64,000 nt of DNA from Porphyridium purpureum (lineage: Eukaryota; Rhodophyta; Bangiophyceae; Porphyridiales; Porphyridiaceae), in the NCBI GenBank assembly GCA_008690995.1, contig VRMN01000001.1:930001-994000 (forward strand), given 5' to 3'. The notes beneath the pieces are model-generated. The model was not told the origin of the DNA, ran no database searches, and worked only from the letters and a program-made list of their open reading frames with translations. Below are positions 47,091 to 57,961 of this stretch, in pieces (the first letter of the stretch is position 1; every line of letters begins with the position of its first letter). Both the position numbers and the translations under genes were made by a program.

Positions 47091-48145
47091 GGTAGACCAA
47101 GTTCTGATGCATCAGACCGGAATGGCGTGCGTAAGCGCTGCACCTCCACCGACTCGATTGTGGCACCCTGTACTGACATGCGGACTGCTGCTTGCAAACG
47201 CGGATCTGCTGCGCGTCGATGACGGCCATTACGCCCTACGCGCTGACCACACGGCACGACCAGTACGTGGAGTCCAGCATCGTGCGGCTGCGCATGTGCA
47301 GGATTTTTATTCGCGAGCAGAGTAGAAGTGCCTGGACATTTCTCGCTCTCATACGTTGAACTAGGATTTGAAGCGCAAGAGAATCTGGACGGTTCAAGGT
47401 CAGCAGCGCGCCCGGATGTACCAGCACCAACGCTCCGATGAACAAGATTGCGGAAAGACGAGCAGGACGGTGAAAAGGCACACGAAGCAATGCAGCGTGG
47501 GAGCCGGTCGAATCCGAGTCGAACCCCCATGCTGCGACCTTACTGGTGAGCAGAGCGATCTATTGCCTTCTCGCCGCAGATTGAGACGGCACATTATCGC
47601 GAGTAATCGGCGTTGCGCAGAAGAACACGTTTAAAGACCGAACTTTGCGAGTGTCTGCTTCGTGTTGGCCAAGCAAACGAAATCAAGCACGTGATTTAAG
47701 AGATCAGAATGACTCCAGTCAAGGATCACTTAGAGTCACGGATCATAATGGCGTCACAGTCCATGGCTTCAATGCAGATACAGAAGCGATCACTAGGAGG
47801 CTGCCATTTACAGCGGGACGTTTCCTATCTGCAGGCCATGTCCTGTACTCGCGGTCTGATCTGAAGTTTCAATGTCTGAAAACTTTCTCTATATCCATGA
47901 AGACACGGTTTACTCATAACGAAAAAGTTTCCTACTATATGGTCCACCGCCGCAGGACTTTGGGCGAGATACTCGCCTGTAAAGTCCTTCGACCTATTCG
48001 GTCTCTGGCAAAGGTGGCCATGAAAACAGAAGACGCAGAAATACAAGGACAGGAAAATTGGACGCACGGGAGCGTTTTCATGCTCGCTGGAAGATTCCGC
48101 ACTGTTCACGAGCGAGAGACTTGGATCTGCGCGTTCACAGTCGCT
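47091..48145. other. Intergenic, downstream of the ammonium transporter
   Basis: This kilobase has somewhat lower GC than neighbouring genes and only short frames without family resemblance. I see no RNA gene or mobile element in it. Confidence 0.45.
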
Positions 48146-49834
48146 TTAAACCTCTTCGCCATGAGCAGTCATGGTCGCCTCATCCTCAGCTGGCTTCGCC
48201 GGTGACTCGTCCATGCCAAAGTTGTCGGCCTTCTCTGCCTGCAGTTCACGCAGCTGGCCGTGACCCATCTTCTCGGCGGCATCCAAATCTTCAGGGTATG
48301 CACTGCCACCGTGCTTGGAGACATCATTCCCAATCAGCTCCATCTCTGGCGGGATGCGCAGCACTCCGGCCACTTTCATGACAAAGAAGAAAGGCCCAAG
48401 GAGACCGGCAGTCCAGCAGATAATGCAAATGACTCCGACAAAGTTGGCAAGCAACAGATCACCACTCTCGCCATAGAACACACCTCCACGCTGTCCAAAC
48501 CCGGCCATGTCCACTGCGTCCGGCGAGGCGCCAAACCCAACGTAGATAGCGCCAAACAGTCCGCACCCGCCGTGAATTGGGTACGCCTCCAGGGGATCGT
48601 CAATCTTCAACTTCAGCAGCAGCCAGGCGGAAAACGCATACACGCAGGCTCCGATAAATCCGACTGGAATCGCCATGTAGGGTTCGTACACCGAGCAGCC
48701 AGCCGTCACAGCCACGAGGCCAGCGAGCACACCGTTCAGGCACGCAAGCAGATCAAAGATATGGTCCTTGATTTTGATAATGACCAAAACGGTGAGGCCA
48801 GCTGTTGCACCGGCCAACGTCGTTGTCACGCAGCAGCGCTGAATCGTGTTGATGGTTCCCGGGTCATTGGATCCGTAGAAGGGATTCTCCGCTGGGTCGG
48901 CCGAGAACGTGTGAGCAATCGGGTCATACCCACCGTTGTCTGAGGACAGAGGGAACACGACAGCAAGAGCCGATCCCGGGTTGAAGCCATACCATCCGAA
49001 CCAAAGAAGGAATGTGCCGAGAGTGCACAGCGTGGCCGAGTGACCAGGCATCGGCACCACATTTCCCTCGTCGTCAAAGCGACCGATGCGGGGGCCCACA
49101 ATGATGGCGCCAGTCAGGCCGGCCACTCCACCCACGAGATGCACAACACCGGAACCGGCGAAATCGATCATGCCTCCCCGGAAAGGGTCCGCGGCAAATG
49201 AGGAGATCCAGCCATCGCTTGACCACACCCAGTGCGTGACAACCGGGTACACGAAGCCTGTCAAGAAAAAGGCGTAGCCCAGGTAGGCGTAGAACGACGT
49301 GCGCTCGGCAACTGAACCGGACACAATGGTCGCTGCCGTGGCCGCAAATGTCCACTGGAAGAACCAGAAATGGTAGGAACTCTCATCGACTCCAGACAGA
49401 GCGAAACCAGAGTGACCAATGAATCCGTTCGTGTCGTCAACGCCGTACGCGAAGGCGTATCCGAACAGATAGTACGCAATGGCGCCCACGCATGCGTCCA
49501 GCAGATTCTTCAGGAGCACATTCTTGGTATTCTTGGTGCGCACAGACCCAGCGGTAAGCATCGCGAAGCCATTCTGCATGCAGAACACCAAGTACGCGGA
49601 AAAGAGCACAAACACCACGTTCAACCCAATCCAGACGTTGTCCACCGTGGTGACCAGCTCCGCAAGCGTCTGCGCGACGAGCGGCGCGTTCAGGCCACCA
49701 GCCGCATTCGTGTAGATGGACGGGTCAGAGTAATCGAGAGACTCCGTCGCAAGGATTTGCTTGTTCCCAGCGTCAATTCCCATCTGCGACGCCAAGCGCG
49801 TCATGCGGTTCACACCGCGCACCAGCTCCCGCAT
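48146..49834 (-). CDS. AMT1: Ammonium transporter, AMT1 type
   Basis: This is a plasma-membrane ammonium channel/transporter of 562 residues with about 11 spans. The signature pieces are WIGLNVVFVLFSAYLVFCMQ, FWFFQWTFAATAATIVSGSV, DFAGSGVVHLVGGVAGLTGA with the first pore histidine, FLLWFGWYGFNPGSAL, and DPLEAYPIHGGCGLFGAIYV with the second. The C-terminal tail MELIGNDVSKHGGSAY is the AMT1 regulatory segment whose conserved Thr/Ser is phosphorylated in plants to close the trimer; here the matching position reads NDVSKHGG. The protein begins with about 60 polar residues. The type is AMT1 rather than Rh or MEP. It would supply nitrogen for assimilation in the plastid. Confidence 0.94.
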   Translation of the reverse strand: MRELVRGVNRMTRLASQMGIDAGNKQILATESLDYSDPSIYTNAAGGLNAPLVAQTLAELVTTVDNVWIGLNVVFVLFSAYLVFCMQNGFAMLTAGSVRTKNTKNVLLKNLLDACVGAIAYYLFGYAFAYGVDDTNGFIGHSGFALSGVDESSYHFWFFQWTFAATAATIVSGSVAERTSFYAYLGYAFFLTGFVYPVVTHWVWSSDGWISSFAADPFRGGMIDFAGSGVVHLVGGVAGLTGAIIVGPRIGRFDDEGNVVPMPGHSATLCTLGTFLLWFGWYGFNPGSALAVVFPLSSDNGGYDPIAHTFSADPAENPFYGSNDPGTINTIQRCCVTTTLAGATAGLTVLVIIKIKDHIFDLLACLNGVLAGLVAVTAGCSVYEPYMAIPVGFIGACVYAFSAWLLLKLKIDDPLEAYPIHGGCGLFGAIYVGFGASPDAVDMAGFGQRGGVFYGESGDLLLANFVGVICIICWTAGLLGPFFFVMKVAGVLRIPPEMELIGNDVSKHGGSAYPEDLDAAEKMGHGQLRELQAEKADNFGMDESPAKPAEDEATMTAHGEEV

Positions 49835-51951
49835 ACTGCCCGACCAGTCTTTCCGACCTCACCTCTGCCTGCCCCTCTCCTCTCACACTCCTCTCTACCT
49901 CTTGGCTGTTAACCTCGCGACTCTCCACTGCGCCCGCACCGTCTAACCGCGCGATTATATAGTCACGGAGAGTCAAGCTGCACACGGCACAATCGCGCGG
50001 TGGGTTGAGCGCCCCAAAGCGCGGCGGGTTGGCGGATGTCCAGCAAAACCCCGCAACCACCACCACGTTCGGCCACAAAACCTGGACGCACAGCGCTGTT
50101 TTGCTATGAAAGTCGCACAAACAGACCGCACAACAAAAGCTGGACACGGCTTGCCCTCCTCCGCTCGTTCCCTCCCTCCGTCCTTACTCTCCGCCCCCAA
50201 ATTTCACACAAACACAGCATGCGCATATCAAAACCTTACCGTTACGCGTGATAAGAGGCGCGGGAGGGAAAATTAAAATAAAATGGTCCTAACAAAAAGC
50301 CCGGAAAAACACCTACGGACGGTTATAAACGGCTGGCTTACTTGGTGGTGGGGAAATGCTGGAAGGAATGGTAGGGAGAAAAAAATGGAAAAAAGAAATG
50401 GAAAAAAAGGGCAAAAATGCATGCAGGGTGAGCGTAAACGCAAGAACAACCACAACAAAAACATTACACAGTACCAGAACGTGCGCCGCACGACAACGCC
50501 TTATCGCCCTGACTGGGCAAGAAAACGAGGAAAATAGCGAGGAAGGAGGCGAAAAAAGAGGAAGAATGAGCGGGCGGTGCGAGTCGCACGCGCGCGCAAC
50601 GTGCAACATGTGGCTGCGGGGCGTGCGCGAGATCCGATCTGGTGCGCGCCCACTTGCTCGGCACACCAAGAAAAGGGGGTAATGAGTCGAATGGGGAAGC
50701 GATGGGGGGGATCCCACCCTTGCCACGCTTTGGGGGTATGTCCGTGGGTCGCCTGCCGGGGAAATAACGGCTGACGTTTGGAGCGATGTGCGCGTGCTGG
50801 GGGGGTTGGTGTGCGCGGATGTGGAGCGAGCCGGATGGGTGGAGGGCGTGAGTTCGGGATCAGGCCCGAGCGTGGTTTGAATCCGGCAGTGTGTGGTGGT
50901 GTGGCGTTGAATGCGCGGCGGCCAGCACCCGCGAGAGAAGCGTGATTTTTTCTGCGACCGAGTCGCACAGCAGACCAGATCATTTTGATGCTCCCGAGTT
51001 GATCCGGGCACCCTCATGAGCCGAACTGTGGAACAATAGTTACCACTAGGTTTCTTTGCCCTGCAAGCGATGCAGCGTGCCTTACTTTGAAGAAGACCGA
51101 CGAGAGGAGAGAAAGCGTCCACGTTCGTGACGCGATCTAGAACGTTCACCCGCAGAGCACCATCAAGTACACTAAATTGTATTTTGACTTGGGAAGAATC
51201 ACTCGTCTCTGTAGTTCTTCTGCTGGTGGCGGCATTGACTAAAAATGCTGTTGCGCTAGGCTGTTCGTCTGTCCCAACCGCGACAACAAGGATCAGTCTT
51301 ACTCATATGGATATTCTCCGTTGCCATATGTATAGAGCCGCTGGCGGCAATTCGAGTGTTTCTGCGCTCGGGCGGGCCAGGATACGTACGTTCACCTTTG
51401 ACTAGCTGAGCAATCTGGCACACAAATCCGCAAAGACCCCTGCATGTGTTCTTCAAACTTTTATAGTTCATTCCTACTGTCGTAATCTCCCGCACTCTTG
51501 TGCTCTAGCGAACGCGCGTACGCAACTCCTGCAACACATTTCCTCACCGGCGCCAAAACTCTAACCGTCCTCGGTTTCCTCTTTCTCTCAAGGAAAAACA
51601 AGTGGTTTCAGAATTCGGCCCTTGCTGAGACAGCGCTGCTCCAAAGCTCATTACATTGTTCCGGAAGGAACGGTCAGGAGCTTGGAGCCATGGCAGAATA
51701 AAACAATTCCACCCCACAGCAGCAGATGCACACACAAACACACCCACGCACTCTCTCTTCCTCTTTCCTAACCCAACTTTCTTGCCGACACCAGCATCCC
51801 ACGGTTCCATCATGGCCACAATACCTAAAGCGGCACCTCCAGTACCACCCCGAGGGTCCTAAAACCGGATCCAATGAGAAAACACCCCACTCGTTGCCTT
51901 CGGGTGCAAAGCCAAACGAATTCGCCCAGCACATAGCCTGCTATCCGAGCC
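49835..51951. other. Long intergenic region, no supported gene
   Basis: Two kilobases lie between the AMT1 start and the MYB stop. The composition varies: A/G-rich at 50270-50570, C/T-rich parts elsewhere. Several open frames exist on both strands but none resembles a family. I see no RNA gene or transposon. Confidence 0.45.
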
Positions 51952-52977
51952 TTAGAACAGGGAGATCAGTTCGATGTCAAACAGAAATGGGTCGGGATGA
52001 GGGCACGGGGCCCATGCTGCTTCGTTGTCATCTTGTGCGGCCCCCAGGCCAGCAGTGAGAATATCATCCACACTTGACTCGCTCCACAGTGTTTGTGACA
52101 CCAGCTCAAGCGGCTCATGGGTATGAGCTGAGACCAACGACAGCGATGACTGAGATTCGTGCATACCGAGTACAACATCAAGAGAGGAAGCACCGGCCAA
52201 ACGAGCTCGCTTCGAACTTGGTCGCTCCTCGTCGTCACTTGCTGCTTCCTCGCGTGGCTCCTTCTCTCCAATTCGTAGAGGCGGAAGGGGCGAGAGCGGT
52301 GGTTTTCCACTCGTCACAGGCCAGCCTCTTACATACATCTCGAATGGCGAGCTGCTAGAGGGCGAAACTGGTGACAAGGGCATCCCGCACTCGGAGCTTG
52401 CACATACAACTGGCTGCCTTTTCACGACCGCGGGCGAATTTGGCGCCGACGAAGCCAACGAGCTCGCGTCAGTAATACTTCCCTGCGCTGTGGGGACCAG
52501 TCTGCGCTTAATTGTCGAGTTCCAATGGTTTTTGACAATATTGTCCGAGCGACCCGGAAGGTGCTTGGCAATCACAGCCCAGCTGTTCCCGTGCACCTTG
52601 TGCAACTCAATAATTAGCCTGTCCTCTTCCTCGGTCCAGCTTCCCTTCTTGAGCTCTGGATTGAGGTGGTTCATCCACCGCTCCCGACACTGCTTGCCCG
52701 TGCGCTGGTCGGTCATCGTAGCTAGGGCGGTCCACGAGCGCACGCCAAACTGTTCGACGAGCCTGGTCAGATACGCGTCTTCCTCCGGCGTCCACGACCC
52801 TTTCCTCCCTCGGCGTGCGCCGGGCCGGACCTCTTGCGTCGCCGCCGTCGTCATCACCGGGTCACCGTTGTCGTGTACACTTGCAGCGTCGTCCCGGCTC
52901 GCTCCCAGTTCGCTCGCCGTTCCGTCCATCCCGGTGTCCAGCCCCCTCGGCGTCCCGACTATCCCAGCGCCCGCCAT
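51952..52977 (-). CDS. R2R3-type MYB transcription factor
   Basis: This 341-residue protein carries two MYB repeats at about residues 60-106 and 111-158. R2 has Trp at about 62, 82 and 101 ([31 protein letters not shown]). R3 has Trp at about 114, 133 and 152 ([36 protein letters not shown]). The first R3 Trp is kept, as in animal c-Myb and plant MYB3R, whereas land-plant R2R3 proteins usually have Phe or Ile there. The rest is Ser/Pro-rich with a candidate nuclear signal (SSKRAR). MYBs of this kind bind AAC[GC]G-type sites and often control cell-cycle genes. The upstream frame has no first repeat. Confidence 0.9.
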   Translation of the reverse strand: MAGAGIVGTPRGLDTGMDGTASELGASRDDAASVHDNGDPVMTTAATQEVRPGARRGRKGSWTPEEDAYLTRLVEQFGVRSWTALATMTDQRTGKQCRERWMNHLNPELKKGSWTEEEDRLIIELHKVHGNSWAVIAKHLPGRSDNIVKNHWNSTIKRRLVPTAQGSITDASSLASSAPNSPAVVKRQPVVCASSECGMPLSPVSPSSSSPFEMYVRGWPVTSGKPPLSPLPPLRIGEKEPREEAASDDEERPSSKRARLAGASSLDVVLGMHESQSSLSLVSAHTHEPLELVSQTLWSESSVDDILTAGLGAAQDDNEAAWAPCPHPDPFLFDIELISLF

Positions 52978-53883
52978 CCACGTTCGCCAAGGCCCTTGCG
53001 CTCGCCCTCACCGCCAAGCTCCACGAAGCTTCGTGATGGCGGGGTAGCACACCCGACCGAAGCTTCGAGGATAAACCAAAGCTTGCGTACTTCTGAAGTG
53101 AAGCCTCCGTGTGAGTTTGTTATCGCCCGTCTCGCTGCAGTCTCCGCCAAATCACACCAAATTAGTAAGAGGCGGAGCTATCCACGCAAAAGTGACCAAT
53201 TACCACATACTGTTCGCCGAGCGGCCGAAACGAGCCTCGTTTTAGCCACTTCTGAAAATAATCATCATTCTGTCCAGTCCGAGACGGACTGTATTAAGGA
53301 AGGTGGGAATTTGCTTCGATACGGCGGGTGTGGCCTCACACAGGCTCGTTAAGATCGCGCGAGGCGGCTTTTTTTCCGGCTCGGCGTTCTGGAAAGGACA
53401 TGCGCAAATCGGCGGGGCTCGGTACTGGTTGCGGCTTTCTGCGGGCACGTGGTCGTGTGGCGGACGGAGGAGTGGGAGGGGGAGGGCGAGAACGGGTGCA
53501 CGGCTGGCTAGCCTGTCTCACGATTAGCAGGGGTCGTGTGGCCACAGTTGTGACTCGACTCTATGCATACGCACGTAATCTGCCTGCTGCTAACTCGCAG
53601 CGTGTCTCCGCTCCCCAGAGTTAACTCGCGACGATTCTATCAGATGGACTGCGGCAACAAGCCACTGATTGCGGGGCAGGGTTGCAAGACAAAAAAATCG
53701 GCTAGCCTCGACCAAGCCTACAGATGGCATAGTTTTCGGGATGAACATGCGCGGTCCAATTTTGCACGAATGGTGTCGAGCGCCTGTATTGGCTGTTCGC
53801 GTGCCACGTTTCTCTGCAGCGATGCGCAAGCTCATTCTTCTTTCCTTTTTTTTTCTTTGTTTCGTCGGCCGCTTCAGTCTAGT
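52978..53883. other. Intergenic, 5' region of the MYB gene
   Basis: The region holds short frames on both strands that do not resemble families. I see nothing further to support. Confidence 0.45.
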
Positions 53884-55449
53884 CTACAGGATTCCCTCGC
53901 ACTGCTCACGCAGCTTCTGCTGTGTGCCGCGCCGCAGCGCACCGTGGTATGCCGACTTGCTTTGGTTCTTGCGCTGCTGCTGCGAGCGCGAGCGCCGCAC
54001 CTTGGCAGCAACGTCTCGCGCGTCGAATGCCGCTCCGGCCTGAGTTCCTGGCCTCGACCCAAGCTTGCTGCTTGTGTCTGCATCATCCTCCACGTCGCTA
54101 CCTTCTTCCCCATCCAGCCCCAGTGCATCCACATGGCCGTCCGTCACCGCCGCCTTCGCCGCACCGGTCAGTTTTCGGCATCCGCTTGCCCCAAGCTCCA
54201 CATCCAAAAGCTCTACGCGAGGCTGGCGACAAATGGCCACCATCAAAGCCATGGGGAGCGTCTCCTCGAGGTCAAAGGGGAAGTAAGAGGTGGGGGCTTC
54301 GCAGCCTTCCTCAACACGGTCCGCGCTTTCTTGCTTTTCGTCTTCGTCCGCGTCCCCTGTCTGAATATCATCAATGTCGCTCAAGTCACCGTGCTCGTCC
54401 TCGGCTTCAAGCGATGGGAGCGTCGGCGCTAAGCGGTCGGCCGCCATAGAGTCACGTCCTTCCGAGTAATAAGCGGCAACATCCTTGTACCCAAATTCAT
54501 CCAGGCAAAGCCGCACGGCCACGGCTGGCTCGATGCCAAACTTGACTGCAAAGACGCGCAAAATACACGCCAAATCGCGCTGCAAGAAAGCCGGTCCTAG
54601 CTGGTGGTCGGTGGAGACGGCCTGCGGAAAGTCAATCACCACGCTGGCAAAGTCGTCCGGTTCGATGTCTTCACCTTCTGTTTTGCTATTGTCGGCCTCA
54701 TCCAGCGCATCGCAATCCTCCGGTGGCGGCGCAAAGGTTGCCAGCACGTTGAACTCATTCAGATCACAGTGCACCAAGCCGCACTGTGCTAGACGCAACG
54801 CGAACCGCAGCAACTCGACACACTGCTCGACGCCATGCGTAAGCGTCTGCGAAGACAGCTGCGAGAGTGTCGACGCACCCGGGTAGAACTGCATGACGAC
54901 ACCGTGGCGATTGGTATCAAAAGGTTCGGGTATCTGAAAGTGCCGTGCATGGAGTGCCACCATAAAGGTGTACTCGCGCTCTGCCGCGAGCTTGGACAAA
55001 TATAGCCACGACGTAGAATTACGGTTCTGCAGATAGTCACGCGTTTGCTTGACGTTCCGGAATGAAGTCTTGCCCAATCGATGAAACTTGAGCGCCACCA
55101 GCCGGTCATGCGCGTCCACAGCCTCGTACACTTCGGCCTCCTTCCCAACCCCGATGCGCCTGCCCACAGACGCCACGCTGCCGCGCTTCATGAGTGCATT
55201 GAGTGCTAGGACATCGTAGCCAAGCGGGGTAAGGCGGTACGCGTCGTGCGACGTGCCGTCGTGGTGCAGCAGCCGGTATTTATGCAGGTTTGATATGGAC
55301 GTCATGAATCCTGTCTTGATGGAGCTGCTCAGCGAGCAAATCAACGACGTCGGCACCAGCTCGTGGTTTCGCATTCCTTGCTCCACCGCGCTGAGCACGC
55401 GGAGGTCCGAATCACTGAGGAACCGGAACACAGACACATCAAACTTCAT
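53884..55449 (-). CDS. RIO2: RIO2 atypical protein kinase
   Basis: RIO2 acts in late 40S ribosomal subunit maturation, binding pre-40S particles in nucleus and cytoplasm. The 521-residue protein begins MKFDVSVFRFLSDSDLRVL, the family's winged-helix domain (to about residue 95, LTPLGYDVLALNAL). It then has the RIO kinase domain: GVGKEAEVYEA glycine-rich loop, LVALKFHRLGKTSFRNVK with the catalytic Lys, LVHCDLNEFNVL catalytic loop and VVIDFPQAVSTDH metal loop. The C-terminal tail is acidic then basic (KVRRSRSQQQRKNQSKS), as in other RIO2 proteins. RIO1 lacks the winged helix, so the assignment is firm. Confidence 0.94.
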   Translation of the reverse strand: MKFDVSVFRFLSDSDLRVLSAVEQGMRNHELVPTSLICSLSSSIKTGFMTSISNLHKYRLLHHDGTSHDAYRLTPLGYDVLALNALMKRGSVASVGRRIGVGKEAEVYEAVDAHDRLVALKFHRLGKTSFRNVKQTRDYLQNRNSTSWLYLSKLAAEREYTFMVALHARHFQIPEPFDTNRHGVVMQFYPGASTLSQLSSQTLTHGVEQCVELLRFALRLAQCGLVHCDLNEFNVLATFAPPPEDCDALDEADNSKTEGEDIEPDDFASVVIDFPQAVSTDHQLGPAFLQRDLACILRVFAVKFGIEPAVAVRLCLDEFGYKDVAAYYSEGRDSMAADRLAPTLPSLEAEDEHGDLSDIDDIQTGDADEDEKQESADRVEEGCEAPTSYFPFDLEETLPMALMVAICRQPRVELLDVELGASGCRKLTGAAKAAVTDGHVDALGLDGEEGSDVEDDADTSSKLGSRPGTQAGAAFDARDVAAKVRRSRSQQQRKNQSKSAYHGALRRGTQQKLREQCEGIL

Positions 55450-55512
55450 GGCTCCGAAGCTCCAGTCCCTTCTGACTCGGCTCTAAGTCCGGTGTCTCCG
55501 ACGGAGTCTAAG

Positions 55513-55555
55513 CGCGCCGCCGCCGCCGTCGTCGTCGTCGCTGTCGTCGTCGCTG
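55513..55555. repeat. Imperfect GCC/GTC triplet repeat
   Basis: A run of GCC triplets passes into GTC triplets with one GCT break, about 65 bp upstream of the RIO2 start codon and outside any supported gene. Confidence 0.7.
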
Positions 55556-55615
55556 TTCGCCTTCTCAGCCTTGGCCGCGTGCGAACGGAGTGAATCCACT
55601 TTCTCCTAGGACAAA

Positions 55616-55977
55616 GTACAGCCGACGAACCGAGCGACGAAGCGGCGACTCCTCGGGTGTTTGAACCCGCGCCGATAAACCGGATTAGCCGCCCAATTCT
55701 TGACCTGCAGGCACGCGACACACACACAACCGGTTTGGGCCACCAATGCCGCGGGCGTTGCTGCGCCAGCCTTCTCCTTCGTTGGAACAACGATATCTTA
55801 GCACCCTTCCAGAGCCACCAGATTCTCTCAACGACAGGCGATCGGCAAGGACTCAGGTGGCTTCACACGGCGTGCTTCGGCAACGCTGGCTGCCTGATTG
55901 GACGACTACTACTCTAGGGTTCGACGAGGACCTTGACATGCCAAGGAGTTCCGCTGTACAAACTGCTGGGGTACAGT
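55616..55977. promoter_or_regulatory. GTAC-core elements between RIO2 and the small intron-containing gene
   Basis: GTACAGC (55616), GCTGTAC (55953) and GTACAGT (55971) lie in the divergent gap 55450-56216. AACCG occurs nearby (ACGAACCGAGCG at about 55626, AAACCGG at about 55678). No gene is supported in this gap. Confidence 0.45.
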
Positions 55978-56216
55978 TGACGAGCTCGCAACGAAGAAAC
56001 CAAGCGTGAGCTTGAGCTTATCAAAGCACGCCACTTTATTGGCAAGTCGGTATGCCTGACGTGTGCAGGTCCGGCCGCTTAAGAACAGGTGACACACGGT
56101 GTGCGCGTGTGCGTTTGACGTTCGACGAGAGAAGGCGACAGCATTTCCAGCAGTGGGAGCGGCACGTGCGCTTGGAAATTAGGCTTCTTTGTCCGCTGCG
56201 TTCATCTATTGCGGCC

Positions 56217-56771
56217 ATGTCGAAGAAGAACAAGCTGTCGACGCGCAAGCGCGCGAACGAGTTTACCGTTCGAACGGAAAAAACAAGGGCGACCGAGATG
56301 AAGCTGCGCCAGACAAAGCGCGCACACAATAAGCAACTCCTCTCGGAATTGGTGCAGATGGTAAGTTGAAATGGTGTGACTGCTGTAGAGGAATCTAGGG
56401 TCTACCCGCCACCTGTAGGTATTAATTGCGTGGACGCCGGAGCTCAACGCCACGGCAGAAGGACAAGAACAACCTAACACTTTAGTATCTTCTTTTCGAT
56501 CTTCACGGACCGCTCGTATCTATGATGATGTTCACGAACGTCCATTCGACTGTCGACTGACATGGTGACGCCCTACACGCGTGCGTAGACGACAAGCGTG
56601 AAAGTGAATGAACATCGAGACGGACCGCTTCTGCCGCCTCTGGGGTCGAGCCCAATGTCGGAAAAGCCTGCGAGAGGTAACGGTAAGGTCAGAAAGCCGA
56701 GAAAACAGGACGTTCGCCGGAAAAATAAGATTGCGCAGCGCATGCAAAATCAAAAGGCCATGATCAAATGA
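56217..56771 (+). CDS. Small basic coiled-coil-like protein, one intron
   Basis: Exon 1 is 56217-56360 (48 codons, MSKKNKLSTRKRANEFTVRT to QLLSELVQM). It meets a strong 5' splice site, ATG|GTAAGT. The inferred intron is 56361-56588 (228 bp) with a CTGAC branch site at 56557-56561, 28 bp before the acceptor CGTAG. Exon 2 is 56589-56771 in phase 0 (TTSVKVNEHRDG to QNQKAMIK, then TGA). The predicted protein has 108 residues and is very rich in Lys and Arg (KVRKPRKQDVRRKNKIAQRM), suggesting a nuclear or nucleolar protein. I do not recognise the family. The joined protein and the exon 2 start are inference; without splicing exon 1 runs into a stop after three more codons. Confidence 0.65.
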
Positions 56772-56959
56772 TGGGCTCATCTTGAATTGCAGGATTTGCG
56801 CGCAGAGTACCAGGAAATGTTTGGCTTCTTCTTCGTTTTATCAAAGTGTCTCGAACTTCCTGTTTTTGTCTTTTCTGTGTTTTCAGCATGTCCGTGCTAG
56901 GTGCGCTCCATCATTTACGTTGTGACTGGCCCGTCCAGCGCGTTCTGCCTTTGAGGGCC

Positions 56960-57310
56960 CTATCCAAACATCGACGTGTACTCTTGCATCGTCGTGATGG
57001 CCACCATTTCGTTGTAAACATTCAAGTCAAGAGCGTCGCCCATGCTGATCATGTGGACTTCCTGAAGGCTAAGGTCAGACTGTACAACACCTTCAACTTG
57101 CGCGTACGCTGATGCTACGGGCACAGCGCCAGCAGGGCGCACCACCCGTATCGTCCGGCTGCTGCCGGGCACACACTCGACCGCGCACTCGGCGTCGTTC
57201 ACGGATGTCAACTTGCCCGCTACCACCACCGTCCTCCCCACAAACTGCGGCAATTGCTCCGCCTGCACGAGAGGCGACATCCCTTCGACCTTTGCCGCCG
57301 CGGACACCAT
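56960..57310 (-). CDS. RPA3: Replication protein A subunit 3 (RPA14)
   Basis: RPA3 is the small OB-fold subunit of the eukaryotic single-strand DNA-binding heterotrimer. From ATG 57310 it has 116 residues, the usual family length. The pattern fits: SPLVQAEQLPQFVGRTVVVA, GKLTSVND, RTIRVVRPAG, YAQVEGVVQSDLSLQ, and a terminal LDLNVYNEMVAITTMQEY, where DxxxYNxxV is characteristic. An in-frame ATG at 57280 is also possible, and the frame opens at 57403 in basic low-complexity sequence. It is convergent with the small intron-containing gene (188 bp between stops). Confidence 0.82.
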   Translation of the reverse strand: MVSAAAKVEGMSPLVQAEQLPQFVGRTVVVAGKLTSVNDAECAVECVPGSSRTIRVVRPAGAVPVASAYAQVEGVVQSDLSLQEVHMISMGDALDLNVYNEMVAITTMQEYTSMFG

Positions 57311-57961
57311 CCTTGCCCCTTTGTTTTCCCTCCTACCGTTCAGGCCCTGCTCCGTTGTCTCCTTCGGACGTCTCCGTGCCCACGCACCTCTGCCAGACCC
57401 CACGTCCCGCCAGTTTCACCTTGTTTCGCTGGCCCCGAAAAAAAAAAAAAAGGAAAAGGGTTTCCTTCGCGCCAAAAAATATGATCTTCTTCAAAAATGG
57501 CCGTGTTCAACTATGAACGCCGAAGTCGCGGAAGTGGCAGAACAAGTAAACCGACCTTCGGCGCAAGTTCACAGCACATTCTTCGTCGGGGTTTCCCTTT
57601 CGACGTCTGAGCAGATGCGCGAGTTCCCTCCTTACCACGGTTGTGCGAAGGACCCGCCTCCAAGCCACGCGTGGAGCAAATTGGCTGTGAAAGGGCGCGC
57701 GGAGGGGCACACGAGCGGCTGCAAAAACACGCCTGGAGTGCAGCCCAAAGATTATCAACAAGGTCTGGTTTATAATTTGTCGTGACGCCGGCTGGGCGCC
57801 TTTCGGTCCGGTGCTGCCTCTGACGTGTAGGCTATATACAATATTCCAACTATCTCGCTCCTCCACCACACGTTTCAGACTTATTCACAATCGCAAACGA
57901 ACAACAGCAACAACAAAAACTGCGCTCTGCGAGGAGCACAGCATGTGCCGGCCACGATGTA
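57311..57961. other. Intergenic, 5' region of RPA3 and 3' flank of the cyclin gene
   Basis: A homopolymeric A run of about 14 bp lies near 57438-57451. Frames here are short and resemble no family. Confidence 0.45.

Noticed and set aside
46456-47229. Open frame of 257 codons on the - strand
   Set aside because: It overlaps the sulfotransferase-like segments on the opposite strand, which read far more like a known family.
47495-47540. tRNA T-arm-like string near GGTCGAATCC
   Set aside because: No D-arm, anticodon arm or acceptor pairing could be built around it.
50313-51149. Open frame of 278 codons on the - strand, and + strand frames at 50.3-50.7 kb
   Set aside because: They lie in compositionally biased A/G-rich sequence and show no domain, start context or family resemblance.
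57213-57785. Open frame of 190 codons on the + strand
   Set aside because: It overlaps RPA3 antisense and runs through a homopolymeric A tract; the composition is not protein-like.
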